Positions 8,849-16,686 of a stretch of 64,000 nucleotides of DNA are shown here, piece by piece; the first letter of the stretch is position 1, and every line of letters starts with the position of its first letter. The translations under genes were made by a program, and so were the position numbers. Under the pieces are notes generated by a model. The model was not told where the DNA came from. It saw only the letters and a program-made list of their open reading frames with translations, and did no database searches. Origin of the DNA: an uncultured Candidatus Melainabacteria bacterium (lineage in GTDB: Bacteria; Cyanobacteriota; Vampirovibrionia; Gastranaerophilales; Gastranaerophilaceae); the NCBI GenBank assembly GCA_934754515.1, contig CAKVIG010000003.1, positions 1 through 64,000 of the forward strand, given 5' to 3'.

Positions 8849-8874
8849 TGTTGGGCAGGTATGCCCAACCGACA
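8849..8874 (+). repeat. TTGGGC palindrome, copy B
   Basis: TGTTGGGCAGGTATGCCCAA plus CCGACA forms a hairpin (TTGGGCA/TGCCCAA). It is the inverse complement of 7957-7982, 918 bp end to end. Related units are at 10597-10663, 24457-24482 and 51968-51994. Confidence 0.65.
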
Positions 8875-8904
8875 ATTCACAAGGGGCGAGGGTAGACGGA
8901 TAAA

Positions 8905-9282
8905 TTATCTTGCAAGCGAAATACTTGTCACGCCCACATTTCTTGCGCTATCCATCAACTTAACCACAGTCCCGTGGTCGGCATTATCATCAACCTGTAT
9001 CAAAAGTCCATCTGGGAAATCTTTTACATGAGCTGAAACAGTAGACTCTAAATCCGCTGCCACAATTTCTTGTCCGTCAAACAAATATTTGTTATCATCC
9101 GTTACACTAAAATTCATAATTTTAGCATCTTTTGTAATCTGTTCTTGATTAACAACTTCCGGCACAGCAAGATTTAAACCTTGTTGGTCAAGAAGCGGTG
9201 CAATAACCATCATAATGATTAAAAGCACCAAGAAAATATCTGTTAGCGGTGTAATATTTATTTCATTAAAACTATCACGCAT
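8905..9282 (-). CDS. exbD: ExbD/TolR-type proton channel subunit (second copy)
   Basis: A 125-residue single-pass membrane protein. It has a short cytoplasmic tail, then ITPLTDIFLVLLIIMMVIAP, in which the Asp (residue 15) is the proton-carrying residue of the ExbD/TolR family. A periplasmic domain follows. With ExbB it converts the proton gradient into movement of TonB. Its ATG overlaps the stop of the upstream exbD copy (TAATG), so they are translationally coupled. It is shorter than the other copy, lacking the C-terminal Asn/Ser-rich tail. The two copies may form a mixed ExbD dimer. Confidence 0.92.
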   Translation of the reverse strand: MRDSFNEINITPLTDIFLVLLIIMMVIAPLLDQQGLNLAVPEVVNQEQITKDAKIMNFSVTDDNKYLFDGQEIVAADLESTVSAHVKDFPDGLLIQVDDNADHGTVVKLMDSARNVGVTSISLAR

Positions 9283-9800
9283 TATTCACTCCAATTCTCA
9301 TACTGATTATCAGTAGGCAAAGGTGTTGTTGCTTCATTCATTACATTATTGGAAGTGTAATTTGAAGTGCTTTCTTCCAACTTTTGTTGTTCTTTTTTAT
9401 TCAAAGGTTCACCGGCTACAATAAGTTTTTTATAATGTGCATCTTGTGCTGCATCCATAATATCCATAATTATTGAGCTCTTAGCCTTTTCGTCAGCTTT
9501 AACAACTACTTCAGGATTTTCATTATCACCTTTTGCATTCTCTAAATCTGTTGTCAACATTCCAATTGAAGAACGTTTTGAATCAACATAAATTGTACCG
9601 TCCTTTGTAACGGCAACTGTTATTTTACCCTGCTCAATTGATGTTCCGCTATTAACTTCCGGCACATTTATTGAATTATCAACTGATTGAAACGTAGGCG
9701 CAACAACCATCATTATAATCAATAACACCAAGAAAATATCCGTTAGCGGTGTAATGTTGATTTCTGTAAATAATGCTTTTTTCCCTGATTTTATAGCCAT
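9282..9800 (-). CDS. exbD: ExbD/TolR-type proton channel subunit (first copy)
   Basis: A 172-residue ExbD-family protein. The membrane segment ITPLTDIFLVLLIIMMVVAP contains the conserved Asp near residue 20 and is almost identical to that of the neighbouring copy, while the periplasmic domains differ considerably. This suggests duplication followed by divergence. The C-terminal 35 residues are Asn/Ser/Thr-rich and unlike standard ExbD. It is downstream of exbB with a gap of about 110 nt containing repeated 'gttaag' runs. Confidence 0.92.
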   Translation of the reverse strand: MAIKSGKKALFTEINITPLTDIFLVLLIIMMVVAPTFQSVDNSINVPEVNSGTSIEQGKITVAVTKDGTIYVDSKRSSIGMLTTDLENAKGDNENPEVVVKADEKAKSSIIMDIMDAAQDAHYKKLIVAGEPLNKKEQQKLEESTSNYTSNNVMNEATTPLPTDNQYENWSE

Positions 9801-9911
9801 AGATTTTCCCTTTTTAAAGTCGTTAAGTCTTTAAGTCATTAAGGCGTTAAGTTCGTATAAAAGAATCTATAATGAACTTAATGTCTTAACGACGCACTTC
9901 TTAGCGACTTT

Positions 9912-10562
9912 TTATAACGCCACACTACTAGATTGTGACTTCAACTGATTTTCTTCTTCTGAATCTACAAAGCTCAAGAACAATAACTTGATTAATTGGA
10001 AATCGTCTTCAAACCTTCTAACAGTAGATTGGAAAGTGTTGTAACAAACAACTGCAATAATCGCAACGCCCAAACCGAAGGCAGTAGCAATCAACGCAGA
10101 ACCGATACCCATAGCAACCGCTGCTGATTGGTTACCTTGTGATGCCAAATCTTGGAATGTGTACAAAATTCTAACAACTGTACCAAACAAACCTAAGAAA
10201 GGAGCAACACCACCAATTGTACCAAGAATTGTTAATCTGTGTTCAAGTTTTCTTGTTGCAAGAGCTGCTGCGATATCGAATGAACGAGAAAAACCTTTCT
10301 TTTGTTCTGATAGAATTCTAACACCTTCTTCTGTAACTTCGCCAATAATACCGCCGTATTGAACAGCTAAATTTTGCGCACCCATTAAGTTGTTTTTAGT
10401 CAATTCCTTTTGTAATTTTGGAATAAACTCAATAACGTTTCTTTTGTTAGCGTTGTAAAAAGCAGCTCTATCAATAGCTACTGCAACTGTCAAAATAGCG
10501 CACACAAGAATTGGCAACAATACCGGCCAGTCTAATTGAATTGAATGTAATAATAGTTCCAT
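9912..10562 (-). CDS. exbB: ExbB/TolQ/MotA-type proton channel subunit
   Basis: A 216-residue protein of the MotA/TolQ/ExbB family. Three membrane segments are visible: about 13-33 (WPVLLPILVCAILTVAVAI), 110-130 (ILGTIGGVAPFLGLFGTV) and 150-175. The GxxAPFLGLFGTV signature precedes the second. It forms the pentameric channel around ExbD that powers TonB. It sits between tonB and two exbD genes. The RBS (AAAGAGGATATAAAA) is good. The gap to tonB holds an array of palindromic repeats, so exbB may be transcribed separately from tonB. Confidence 0.94.
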   Translation of the reverse strand: MELLLHSIQLDWPVLLPILVCAILTVAVAIDRAAFYNANKRNVIEFIPKLQKELTKNNLMGAQNLAVQYGGIIGEVTEEGVRILSEQKKGFSRSFDIAAALATRKLEHRLTILGTIGGVAPFLGLFGTVVRILYTFQDLASQGNQSAAVAMGIGSALIATAFGLGVAIIAVVCYNTFQSTVRRFEDDFQLIKLLFLSFVDSEEENQLKSQSSSVAL

Positions 10563-10596
10563 TTTTATATCCTCTTTTACTCTGTTTTTATCTTTT

Positions 10597-10712
10597 TGTT
10601 GGGGAGAAACCCCAACCTACTCTATTTTCTTGTTTTGATGTTGGGCAAGTATGCCCAACCTACGTTTATTTTTCTTCGTTCCCTCTCCTCGGGGGAGGGT
10701 TAGGGAGGGGGC
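10597..10712. repeat. Array of three different palindromic repeats between tonB and exbB
   Basis: In order: TGTTGGGG-AGAAA-CCCCAACCTAC (10597-10620), TGTTGGGCAAGTATGCCCAA plus CCTACG (10639-10663), and CCCTCTCC-TCG-GGGGAGGG followed by TTAGGGAGGGGG (10682-10712). The first two belong to the TTGGGC family and the third to the CCCTCTCC family. They fill most of the intergenic space. Confidence 0.65.
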
Positions 10713-10730
10713 TTATCTTACATCCCCTCA

Positions 10731-11927
10731 TTAATACCTTGACGCATTGAATACGTTGTAATCAAATGTAAACTGAATATCAATGCTTTGTCCTTTAAAG
10801 TCCGCAGGTAACGGTCTAAACGGTGCCGTTAATTCTACTGCTTTTAATGCCGCTTGGTCTGCTGATGGCATGCCGGAAGATTTATGAATTCTGCATGATA
10901 ACAATCTGCCGTCTTTTGCAATCTTGAATAAAAGAACTACACGTTTGCTTTCATTACCTTTTGGAGGATCCCAATTCAACTTAATTCTACGTTGTAATTC
11001 TCTCATGTATGGACCAAAATCAGGTTCTCTTAGAGCGTCAATACCCGGAGCACCACCGCCGCCTCCTGGGTTGCCGTAATTGCCGCTTCCGCCACCAGAG
11101 CCTGTACCTCTGGCTAAATGACCGCTACCGCCACCTGCTGATGGTGACAATGATGGTCTTGGAGCATAAGCACTACCGTGCGAGCCTGAACCTGTACTTC
11201 CGCCTGATTTTGCACCTGAACTTGCACCCGTTCCGCCGACAGGACCTGTTGAAAGAGTTTTACCTACAGGCGCACCTTTTGGTGCAGCAACAGTAAATGG
11301 TGAAGATGGTTTAGCTACAGGATGCGGTGCAGAAACTGGTCGTGCACTAGGTCTTGCGGTAGGTGGTGCCGGTTTTGCAGTCGAAGGCTTATTCACTGTT
11401 GTTTGATTTTTACTTGGTGTTTGCGCCTTATGCTGTTGCTTAGCCGGCTGTGTTTTATGCTGAACAGCTTGCTTTTGCGCTTGCTGTTGTTGTTTCTTTA
11501 TAAGCTTATTAGCACTTTGTGCCGCAGCTGACGGCTTAGAAGCTTTTTTAGGAGCTGGAGAAGGCATAGAAACTTTGCGTTTAGGGTCGTTAATACCACC
11601 ACTTCTTGAATTCATATCAGAACGAATTTTTGTATTAGGATTTCTCGGCGTTGCTTCTTTATCAACCAAAACAAACTCAATATCCTTTTTTAATTGAGCT
11701 TCAGGCTTTTTAAACAGGCTTAAATTAATACCCATCAAAGCTAAAGCAATTGTAATTAACCAAATTAAAAGAACAACCGCGGGATGTAATGCTGTAGAAA
11801 TCGCCAATGATTTCTTAAACGGAATTACCTCAGGTTTGCTCGTTACAATGGATGGTAGAGTATATGGCTCTACATTGTTATCCTCGTCCTCGTCTAGTAT
11901 AAAACTTCTTTTACTAATAATTGACAC
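10731..11927 (-). CDS. tonB: TonB-type energy transducer
   Basis: A 398-residue protein. The cytoplasmic N-terminus is followed by one membrane anchor (about 50-72, VVLLIWLITIALALMGI). A long periplasmic linker follows, first Lys/Gln/Pro/Ala-rich and then Gly/Ser-rich (about 100-290). The C-terminal TonB domain spans about 305-395 (EPDFGPYMRELQRRIKLNW, then KIAKDGRLLSCRIHKSSG). It is longer than the enterobacterial protein because of the linker. With ExbB and ExbD it would energise outer-membrane receptors. No TonB-dependent receptor gene is in this window, so the substrate cannot be told. Confidence 0.9.
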   Translation of the reverse strand: MSIISKRSFILDEDEDNNVEPYTLPSIVTSKPEVIPFKKSLAISTALHPAVVLLIWLITIALALMGINLSLFKKPEAQLKKDIEFVLVDKEATPRNPNTKIRSDMNSRSGGINDPKRKVSMPSPAPKKASKPSAAAQSANKLIKKQQQQAQKQAVQHKTQPAKQQHKAQTPSKNQTTVNKPSTAKPAPPTARPSARPVSAPHPVAKPSSPFTVAAPKGAPVGKTLSTGPVGGTGASSGAKSGGSTGSGSHGSAYAPRPSLSPSAGGGSGHLARGTGSGGGSGNYGNPGGGGGAPGIDALREPDFGPYMRELQRRIKLNWDPPKGNESKRVVLLFKIAKDGRLLSCRIHKSSGMPSADQAALKAVELTAPFRPLPADFKGQSIDIQFTFDYNVFNASRY

Positions 11928-11996
11928 TTTACTTTTCTCTCTAATATTACCCTTTTAGAATAATTAGTTTGAAGGCAATTTAAATTAACCTACTTA

Positions 11997-12743
11997 CTAA
12001 TTTTCGTAACTATAACTTGATGCTGAAGTTGTAATAGGTTGAGTTAACAACAAGTCTACTGTTGCGTTTGCAGGAATTTCTACATCATTTCCCTTATCAA
12101 AAGCTGATTTGGCAACTCCACCACCTGCTCCGACTGCAGTACCAAGAGCAACGCCCCGACCTAATTTTTTACCGCTTGCTAACGCACCAAACACAAGACC
12201 TGATAAAGCACCTGTTGCGGCGCCAACTCCCATGTCTTTTGCGTAATCTGTTGTTACATCAAGCTTTGTACCACCAACAAGAACTCCTGAAGAATCATCC
12301 GTTTTAATTACAGCAGAGATAGGAATTTGAGTTCCGTATGGTGTGTATATTTGTGTAAATCTTACACAAAGTTTACCGTTCATGCTTCCTCTTTTGGCTT
12401 TGAAAGCTTCAATTACAGTACCATAAATTGTACTTCCTGCAGGAGCAATAAGTTTATTGTTATAATAATAATCTGAACCAAGTAACATACTTACACTTTG
12501 TCCTGCTGTTGCATAAGCAGATGACAAAGGAGATGTTAAAGTTGCAGGAACACAAGTACCTGCCGGAACCATTACAACATTACCTTTTAACGGTTGCATT
12601 GTAGAATATTGCATAGGTTGTTGATAATATTGTCCGCTTGGTTGTGATTGGGGTTGTTCAAAAGAAAAATTTGACGTTGCAAAAGCTGTATTAAAAGAAC
12701 ATAGTGATACTAACAGCAACGTTGAAACAAATTTTTTATTCAT
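11997..12743 (-). CDS. Secreted TrbI/VirB10-like protein with glycine-zipper segment
   Basis: The start is the ATG at 12743, after AAGGGAGGGATT; the ATG at 12794 would bury the signal peptide. The 248-residue precursor has a signal peptide (residues 1-23, ending TAFA). A Gln/Tyr-rich linker follows. A domain then shows VPAGTCVPATLTSPLSS.., GQSVSMLLGSDYYYNNKLIAPAGSTIYGTV, the pattern of the outer-membrane-facing domain of VirB10/TrbI proteins (type IV secretion). A Gly-rich, glycine-zipper-like stretch near 160-205 could insert into a membrane. No other secretion genes are nearby. Related domains are at 13192, 25369 and 25815. Confidence 0.75.
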   Translation of the reverse strand: MNKKFVSTLLLVSLCSFNTAFATSNFSFEQPQSQPSGQYYQQPMQYSTMQPLKGNVVMVPAGTCVPATLTSPLSSAYATAGQSVSMLLGSDYYYNNKLIAPAGSTIYGTVIEAFKAKRGSMNGKLCVRFTQIYTPYGTQIPISAVIKTDDSSGVLVGGTKLDVTTDYAKDMGVGAATGALSGLVFGALASGKKLGRGVALGTAVGAGGGVAKSAFDKGNDVEIPANATVDLLLTQPITTSASSYSYEN

Positions 12744-13191
12744 AGTTACAATCCCTCCCTTATAATATTTTATTATTAATTGTAATTTTGTCAATTGTAA
12801 AGGTAGAGTGATATTTAATAAGCCCCCACCCTAACTGACCTCTCAAAAACTTGACATTTAGTCAACTTTTTTCGGCAGAGTCCCGTGGAGAGGGAACGCG
12901 CTAAAATCGCTCGACAAGCGCCCCCCCTCCCTTTATGGGGGGAGGGTAGAATTACAAGCTGAGCTATGCGAAGCTTAGAAATTCGAGTGGGGGCTAGTTA
13001 AAGTAAAAGTTGTATAAAATGAACGACATTCGCGCCGCGAGCGTTTTTTAGCGAGCGCAAAAGTGCGGGTTCACCCGCAACATCCATTCAGACCTCAACC
13101 GTATGGTTGTAGATAATAGTGCGTACTTTCTTCTTTTATCGCAATAAAGAAGAAAAAGTAAGAATTATTTTGTAATGAAAAAAATAAAATC
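12744..13191. other. Gene-free interval with repeats and hairpins
   Basis: It holds copy 3 of the structured repeat (12921-12997) and a GCGAGCG..GCGAGCGC segment (13037-13061). It also holds a GCGGGTTCACCCGC hairpin (about 13066-13079) and a TTCTTC..GAAGAA hairpin near 13130-13155. The last lies behind the 13192-13767 gene and may terminate it. No coding region is visible. Confidence 0.4.
12921..12997 (-). repeat. Structured dispersed repeat, copy 3 (inverted)
   Basis: The reverse complement reads CCCCCACTCGAATTTCTAAG.., aligning with 585-666. The inner stem is AAGCT/AGCTT (12956-12960 with 12972-12976), where copy 1 has AAGTT/AACTT. Both partners changed, so pairing is preserved. The outer stem is GAATTTC/GTAATTC with one mismatch. 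A CCCTCCC hairpin flanks it. Confidence 0.65.
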
Positions 13192-13767
13192 TTAATTAAT
13201 CACCGTATGCGTCATGTGAATCGGCGCAACAAGCACAACTATCAAATCCGCTCCTGATGAAATAGTAATATGCTCTCCCATTTTGCGTTCAGCTCCAGGA
13301 ACACATTGCAAAGTCCCCATTGCTCTAAACATCGTCCAACGTTGATAATGTGGCATTCTGATGTATTTTGCGGGCGGAGTCAAACCACCGCCAATCGTGT
13401 TGTTGTTTGCCGTATAAATATAAGCTTTTATAGGAACTTCATATCCGTCAGTCAGGTACATTTTATTGACAAATACTTTCATAGCAGCATTTGTCCCGAT
13501 TATCGGCTCATTTTTCTTTTCTATATAACCGTTTAAACGCGTACCTTCAGGTATAATATTTTTGTTATATAAATATATGTCAGAAGTTGTTACAAAACTT
13601 ACCGAATCGCCTTCTTCACAGTAAGCAGTTGAAAATTCTTGCAAAGAAATCACAGGAATATGCGTGCCTTCTGGAATATCATATTCATCATAATCGCGTA
13701 GATTAATTTCTGCGGCAAAAGCTATTGAAAAAAAACATGTAAAAATTATAGCAATTAGTCTTTTCAT
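13192..13767 (-). CDS. Secreted TrbI/VirB10-like protein
   Basis: A 191-residue precursor with a signal peptide (MKRLIAIIFTCFFSIAFAA). A domain follows matching that of 11997-12743: GTHIPVISLQEFSTAYCEEGDSVSF, then DIYLYNKNIIPEGTRLNGYI, then GYEVPIKAYIY. It lacks the Gly-rich membrane stretch of that paralogue. The end (ITISSGADLIVVLVAPI) corresponds to the last strands of the domain. The function is unknown; a role in outer-membrane or cell-surface assembly is a guess. There is no ribosome binding site: an extended -10 (TGCTATAAT) ends 6 nt before the ATG. Confidence 0.72.
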   Translation of the reverse strand: MKRLIAIIFTCFFSIAFAAEINLRDYDEYDIPEGTHIPVISLQEFSTAYCEEGDSVSFVTTSDIYLYNKNIIPEGTRLNGYIEKKNEPIIGTNAAMKVFVNKMYLTDGYEVPIKAYIYTANNNTIGGGLTPPAKYIRMPHYQRWTMFRAMGTLQCVPGAERKMGEHITISSGADLIVVLVAPIHMTHTVIN

Positions 13768-13773
13768 ATAAAT

Positions 13774-13782
13774 ATTATAGCA
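13774..13782 (-). promoter_or_regulatory. Extended -10 box for a leaderless mRNA
   Basis: Minus-strand TGCTATAAT at 13774-13782 is an extended -10. Its end is 6 nt from the ATG at 13767 and no Shine-Dalgarno sequence intervenes. Confidence 0.55.
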
Positions 13783-13873
13783 TGGTTTAAATTAAAATAG
13801 ATGAAATCTGTATCTCAAATTTCAGTTCAATGCTTGATTTTACAAGAAAAAATCTTTAATTCTAAAAAAGTGC

Positions 13874-13902
13874 TTGCAAAAAAAAAATCAGCAAGGTATA
13901 TT
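13874..13902 (+). promoter_or_regulatory. tRNA-Asp promoter
   Basis: -35 TTGCAA (13874-13879), a 17-nt spacer and -10 TATATT (13897-13902), about 43 nt upstream of the mature tRNA. Confidence 0.6.
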
Positions 13903-13944
13903 ATAAATGTGGTCAATGAAACGACCGCGGTGACAAGAGAATAT

Positions 13945-14022
13945 GGGAGCGTAGCTCAGTCTGGTTAGAGCGCATGCCTGTCACGCATGAGGTCGCGAGT
14001 TCGAGCCTCGTCGTTCCCGCCA
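13945..14022 (+). tRNA. tRNA-Asp (GTC)
   Basis: A 78-nt cloverleaf. Acceptor GGGAGCG pairs with CGTTCCC with one G-T. The D arm is GCTC..GAGC. The anticodon stem CATGC/GCATG encloses loop CTGTCAC, so the anticodon is GTC. The T arm GCGAG/CTCGT encloses TTCGAGC. The 3' end is GCCA, so CCA is encoded. A terminator follows directly. Confidence 0.96.
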
Positions 14023-14027
14023 TTTTA

Positions 14028-14053
14028 AGAGGGTTTTAAACACCCTCTTTTTT
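14028..14053 (+). terminator. Terminator after tRNA-Asp
   Basis: AGAGGGT-TTTAA-ACACCCTCT followed by a run of T residues, 6 nt after the tRNA 3' end. Confidence 0.85.
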
Positions 14054-14170
14054 AATGCAATAAAAAAACATTCCATTTTGGTTAATATATCTCTCTAGGT
14101 GGAAGATGGGAATTATTTAAAGAAGAATATAGATTTTAAGGTGTATTGAGTCCCTTTTATAATATAGAGA

Positions 14171-14310
14171 TTTGTGTCCGAATTTTTGCACTTTTGTCCG
14201 TTTTCTTGCACAAAATTGCACTAAAAAACGCCACCCTGAACTTGATTCAGGGTCTATCAAGCACAGTCACTAAACTTTCCCCAGTGCATAAAAGTGCAAC
14301 TTAGTGCAAT
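14171..14310. mobile_element. Mu-like transposon end with phased binding-site repeats
   Basis: Two direct repeats begin exactly 20 bp apart: TGTCCGAATTTTTGCAC (14175-14191) and TGTCCGTTTTCTTGCAC (14195-14211). A third TTGCAC (14216-14221) sits 10 bp after the second TTGCAC. About 60 bp on, AGTGCA appears three times at exactly 10-bp steps (14283, 14293, 14303), in inverse orientation. A CACCCTGAA..TTCAGGGT palindrome lies between. Repeated end sites of this kind are where Mu/Tn552-type transposases bind. A truncated Mu-type transposase gene is 0.7 kb downstream. Confidence 0.6.
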
Positions 14311-14363
14311 TTTATTTTTGCTCACAAATTGATATGTATCGAATTATCTCTGAGATAATATTT

Positions 14364-14930
14364 TTATTTAATATCATTAAGAAGTCTTTTTATAAATTTT
14401 TTATCAAATTTTGCATAAATTATTTCGTTATTAGAAGTTCTCACTTGTAATCTTATGAAACGTAATAAAAATTTTTTATATTTATATTTTTGTATTAAGT
14501 CTTTTTTTATATTGTCAACAAAATCAGAATATTTGCATAGCACAAAACTTGCAGATTTATATTGTGCTAATTCAAATTCATTATCTTTAAATGAACTTGG
14601 ATATAATAAATTTTGCATCCAATGAAGTTTATAAAACCTAAAAAGCCAAGAAAAACCTGCATAATAAGGGATATAAATAGGGATGATACCTTTATTAGTT
14701 AAAGTTAAAGAAATATAATCTTCATCTTCTTTAATTTGATATGTATTAATATCCTTAGGTATCAAAGCTTGTGATATATATACAAAACCTTTTATTTTAG
14801 GTTTAAGTGATAGTTTTGAAAAGTATAAAGAAGAGGCAACCGCACCAACTGTCCCTATTGCAACCAAAAAGTTAATGATATTTGGATAATCACTTAAAAA
14901 ATTTTCAAATTCAATGAATACATTTACCAT
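14364..14930 (-). CDS. Single-pass membrane protein of unknown function
   Basis: A 188-residue protein with one N-terminal membrane segment (about residues 18-38, INFLVAIGTVGAVASSLYFS) and a basic cytoplasmic domain. I do not recognise the family. It lies between a Mu-like end and the transposase remnant, in the opposite direction to the transposase. In Mu-type phages that is the place of the repressor gene, but nothing here resembles a repressor (no helix-turn-helix is evident). It may be element cargo. There is no ribosome binding site; TGATAGAAT ends 6 nt before the ATG, so it is probably leaderless. Confidence 0.65.
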   Translation of the reverse strand: MVNVFIEFENFLSDYPNIINFLVAIGTVGAVASSLYFSKLSLKPKIKGFVYISQALIPKDINTYQIKEDEDYISLTLTNKGIIPIYIPYYAGFSWLFRFYKLHWMQNLLYPSSFKDNEFELAQYKSASFVLCKYSDFVDNIKKDLIQKYKYKKFLLRFIRLQVRTSNNEIIYAKFDKKFIKRLLNDIK

Positions 14931-14980
14931 AAGAGAATTCTATCACAAACACTTGACTTCTGTCTCAAACAGAGTGATGA

Positions 14981-15667
14981 ATGTGTGTGCAGAGGCATTA
15001 CAAGGTTTTTGAGACGATGCAAAACCAAATTGATACAATCAAATTCACACCAGAAAAGTCAAAGCAAATTGCACTTGCAAGGCTTGATTTAATCCATAAA
15101 TGGCTTGTGTTTAGACATAAAGCAAAGAACAAGCTTCAAGCAGATTATGATTTTGTGAATTTGCACAACACATCAAATTCGCACCTATTCCAAGTTATAG
15201 GTAAAATTTCTCGTGGTTCTTTACATCGCTGGCACGCCATGCTTGGCGGAACTGACGATTATCAAAAGCTACTACCACAGTACAAATACGCTAGCGTTAA
15301 CGATTATCGCACTTGCCTTACAGACGAAGAAATCAAAATCTTTATGGGCTTGCTTTTACACCCAAACCGAATTTCTATCGGCAAGGCGACTGCGCTTACA
15401 AAATACAAACTGCTTGAGCAAGGGCAGAGCTTTATCCCTGCAGATATCACGTTTCGCCGTTACGCAATGTGGTTCAAGAACAACAATTACGACAAATGGG
15501 TGCTTGCTCGAGATGGCGAAAAGGCTTTATCAGACAAGGTTGAGCCTTATATAAAACGTGATGCAAGTTTGCTTGATGTCGGCGATATTTTGGTCGCAGA
15601 CGGGCATAAATTAGCGTTCCAAGTAATAAATCCATTTACAGGCAAACCAAGTAGAGCAAGCGGGTAG
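14981..15667 (+). pseudogene. Truncated Mu-type DDE transposase
   Basis: A 228-codon frame resembling the N-terminal half of Mu A-type transposases: helical DNA-binding region (about 15-110), then the start of the catalytic core, LLDVGDILVADGH..INPFTGKP. Asp207 would be the first residue of the DDE triad. The frame stops 21 residues later, so the second Asp and the Glu are absent, and the length is about a third of Mu A. The start has no convincing ribosome binding site, so the N-terminus may be damaged too. The Mu-like end repeats at 14175-14308 are upstream; bcp follows after 19 nt. It is best read as a dead element remnant. Confidence 0.72.
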
Positions 15668-15686
15668 GGGTAAATATGTGTTTAAT

Positions 15687-16133
15687 TTATGCGTTTAAGT
15701 AATCAATTACTTCGTCAACGTGGCCTTTGACTTTTACTTTGCGCCATTCTTTAATGATATTTGCGTTTTCATCTAGCACAAAAGTTGAGCGTTCGATGCC
15801 CATATATTTTCTGCCATACATAGATTTTTCAACCCAAACATTAAACGCTTCTGCGAGTTTGTGTTCAGGGTCAGAAAGCAAAATAAAATTGAGCCCTTGC
15901 TTTTCTTTAAATTTCAAGTGGCTTTTAATGCTGTCAGGACTCACGCCGATTACAGTTGCAAAATTTGTTAGTCTGTTTATGTTATCTCTAAAATCGCACG
16001 CTTCTTGAGTACAGCCAGAAGTATTGTCTTTAGGGTAAAAGTACAAAATAACTTTTTGTCCTTTAAAATCATTTAAAGAATATTCTTTTTCTATGCCATC
16101 AGCATTAATGCCTTGTAGTTTTATATTGTTCAT
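15687..16133 (-). CDS. bcp: Thioredoxin-dependent peroxiredoxin, Bcp/PrxQ type
   Basis: A 148-residue cytoplasmic peroxiredoxin that reduces hydrogen peroxide and organic peroxides. The motif NTSGCTQEACDFRD carries the peroxidatic Cys41 and the resolving Cys46, five residues apart as in the PrxQ/Bcp subgroup. YFYPKDNTSGC and the later FVLDENANIIKEW are standard. The RBS GGAGATGAAAT precedes the ATG. It is transcribed towards the transposase remnant and looks like a stand-alone oxidative-stress gene. Confidence 0.95.
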   Translation of the reverse strand: MNNIKLQGINADGIEKEYSLNDFKGQKVILYFYPKDNTSGCTQEACDFRDNINRLTNFATVIGVSPDSIKSHLKFKEKQGLNFILLSDPEHKLAEAFNVWVEKSMYGRKYMGIERSTFVLDENANIIKEWRKVKVKGHVDEVIDYLNA

Positions 16134-16282
16134 ATTTCATCTCCAATTATTCTTGAATCATAACATAAATTTGAGGATTTTGATTATACGGATGTTTAAA
16201 TATGATTTTAAATGGGTAAGATATTGCAACCATATTTGACGCAAATTTGTTTTATAATACCCCTATAAAGGATTTTGTATAA

Positions 16283-16657
16283 ATGAAAAAACACCGCAGT
16301 TCTAAAGCAAAAAATCAAACTTATCACTTCAAAAAACGATGTGATGAGCGATTGGGATTGCAAATAGACAGAAAATCAATACAAAGACGAATCAAAAGTC
16401 AAAAATACGACGAAAACTTTTATTTGCTTGATAGACAATCTAATAGAGTTACACGTTATCGTTATAAGTTTCAAGATAAATGGTATATTATTCCATACGA
16501 CAAAAATACCCATAAAGTTATAACAATATTTGAAGATAGAAAACAAGATATTATTTTAGAAGATGCAATAGCAAATAAAGAAGAGTGCATATCAAATAAA
16601 AATATTGGCTGGCTTGAAAAAATATTTCAATTTTTTCAAAATTTAAGAATATTTTAA
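16283..16657 (+). CDS. Small basic protein of unknown function, phage-like
   Basis: A 124-residue Lys/Arg-rich soluble protein with an AAGGA ribosome binding site. The pattern YHFKKRCDERLGL.. followed by YIIPYDKNTHKVITIFE recalls small phage-borne proteins of unknown function. The compact beta-rich end is also reminiscent of RelE/BrnT-type toxins. I see no antitoxin partner and no recognisable catalytic residues, so no toxin call is made. Position near a transposase remnant and a DUF4143 ATPase suggests accessory DNA. Confidence 0.6.
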   Translation: MKKHRSSKAKNQTYHFKKRCDERLGLQIDRKSIQRRIKSQKYDENFYLLDRQSNRVTRYRYKFQDKWYIIPYDKNTHKVITIFEDRKQDIILEDAIANKEECISNKNIGWLEKIFQFFQNLRIF

Positions 16658-16686
16658 AAGTAGTTTTTTTTTAAAGGCAACATAAC

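Noticed and set aside
16283..16657. RelE/BrnT-type toxin
   Set aside because: Only a general beta-rich, basic resemblance; no catalytic residues or adjacent antitoxin could be identified.
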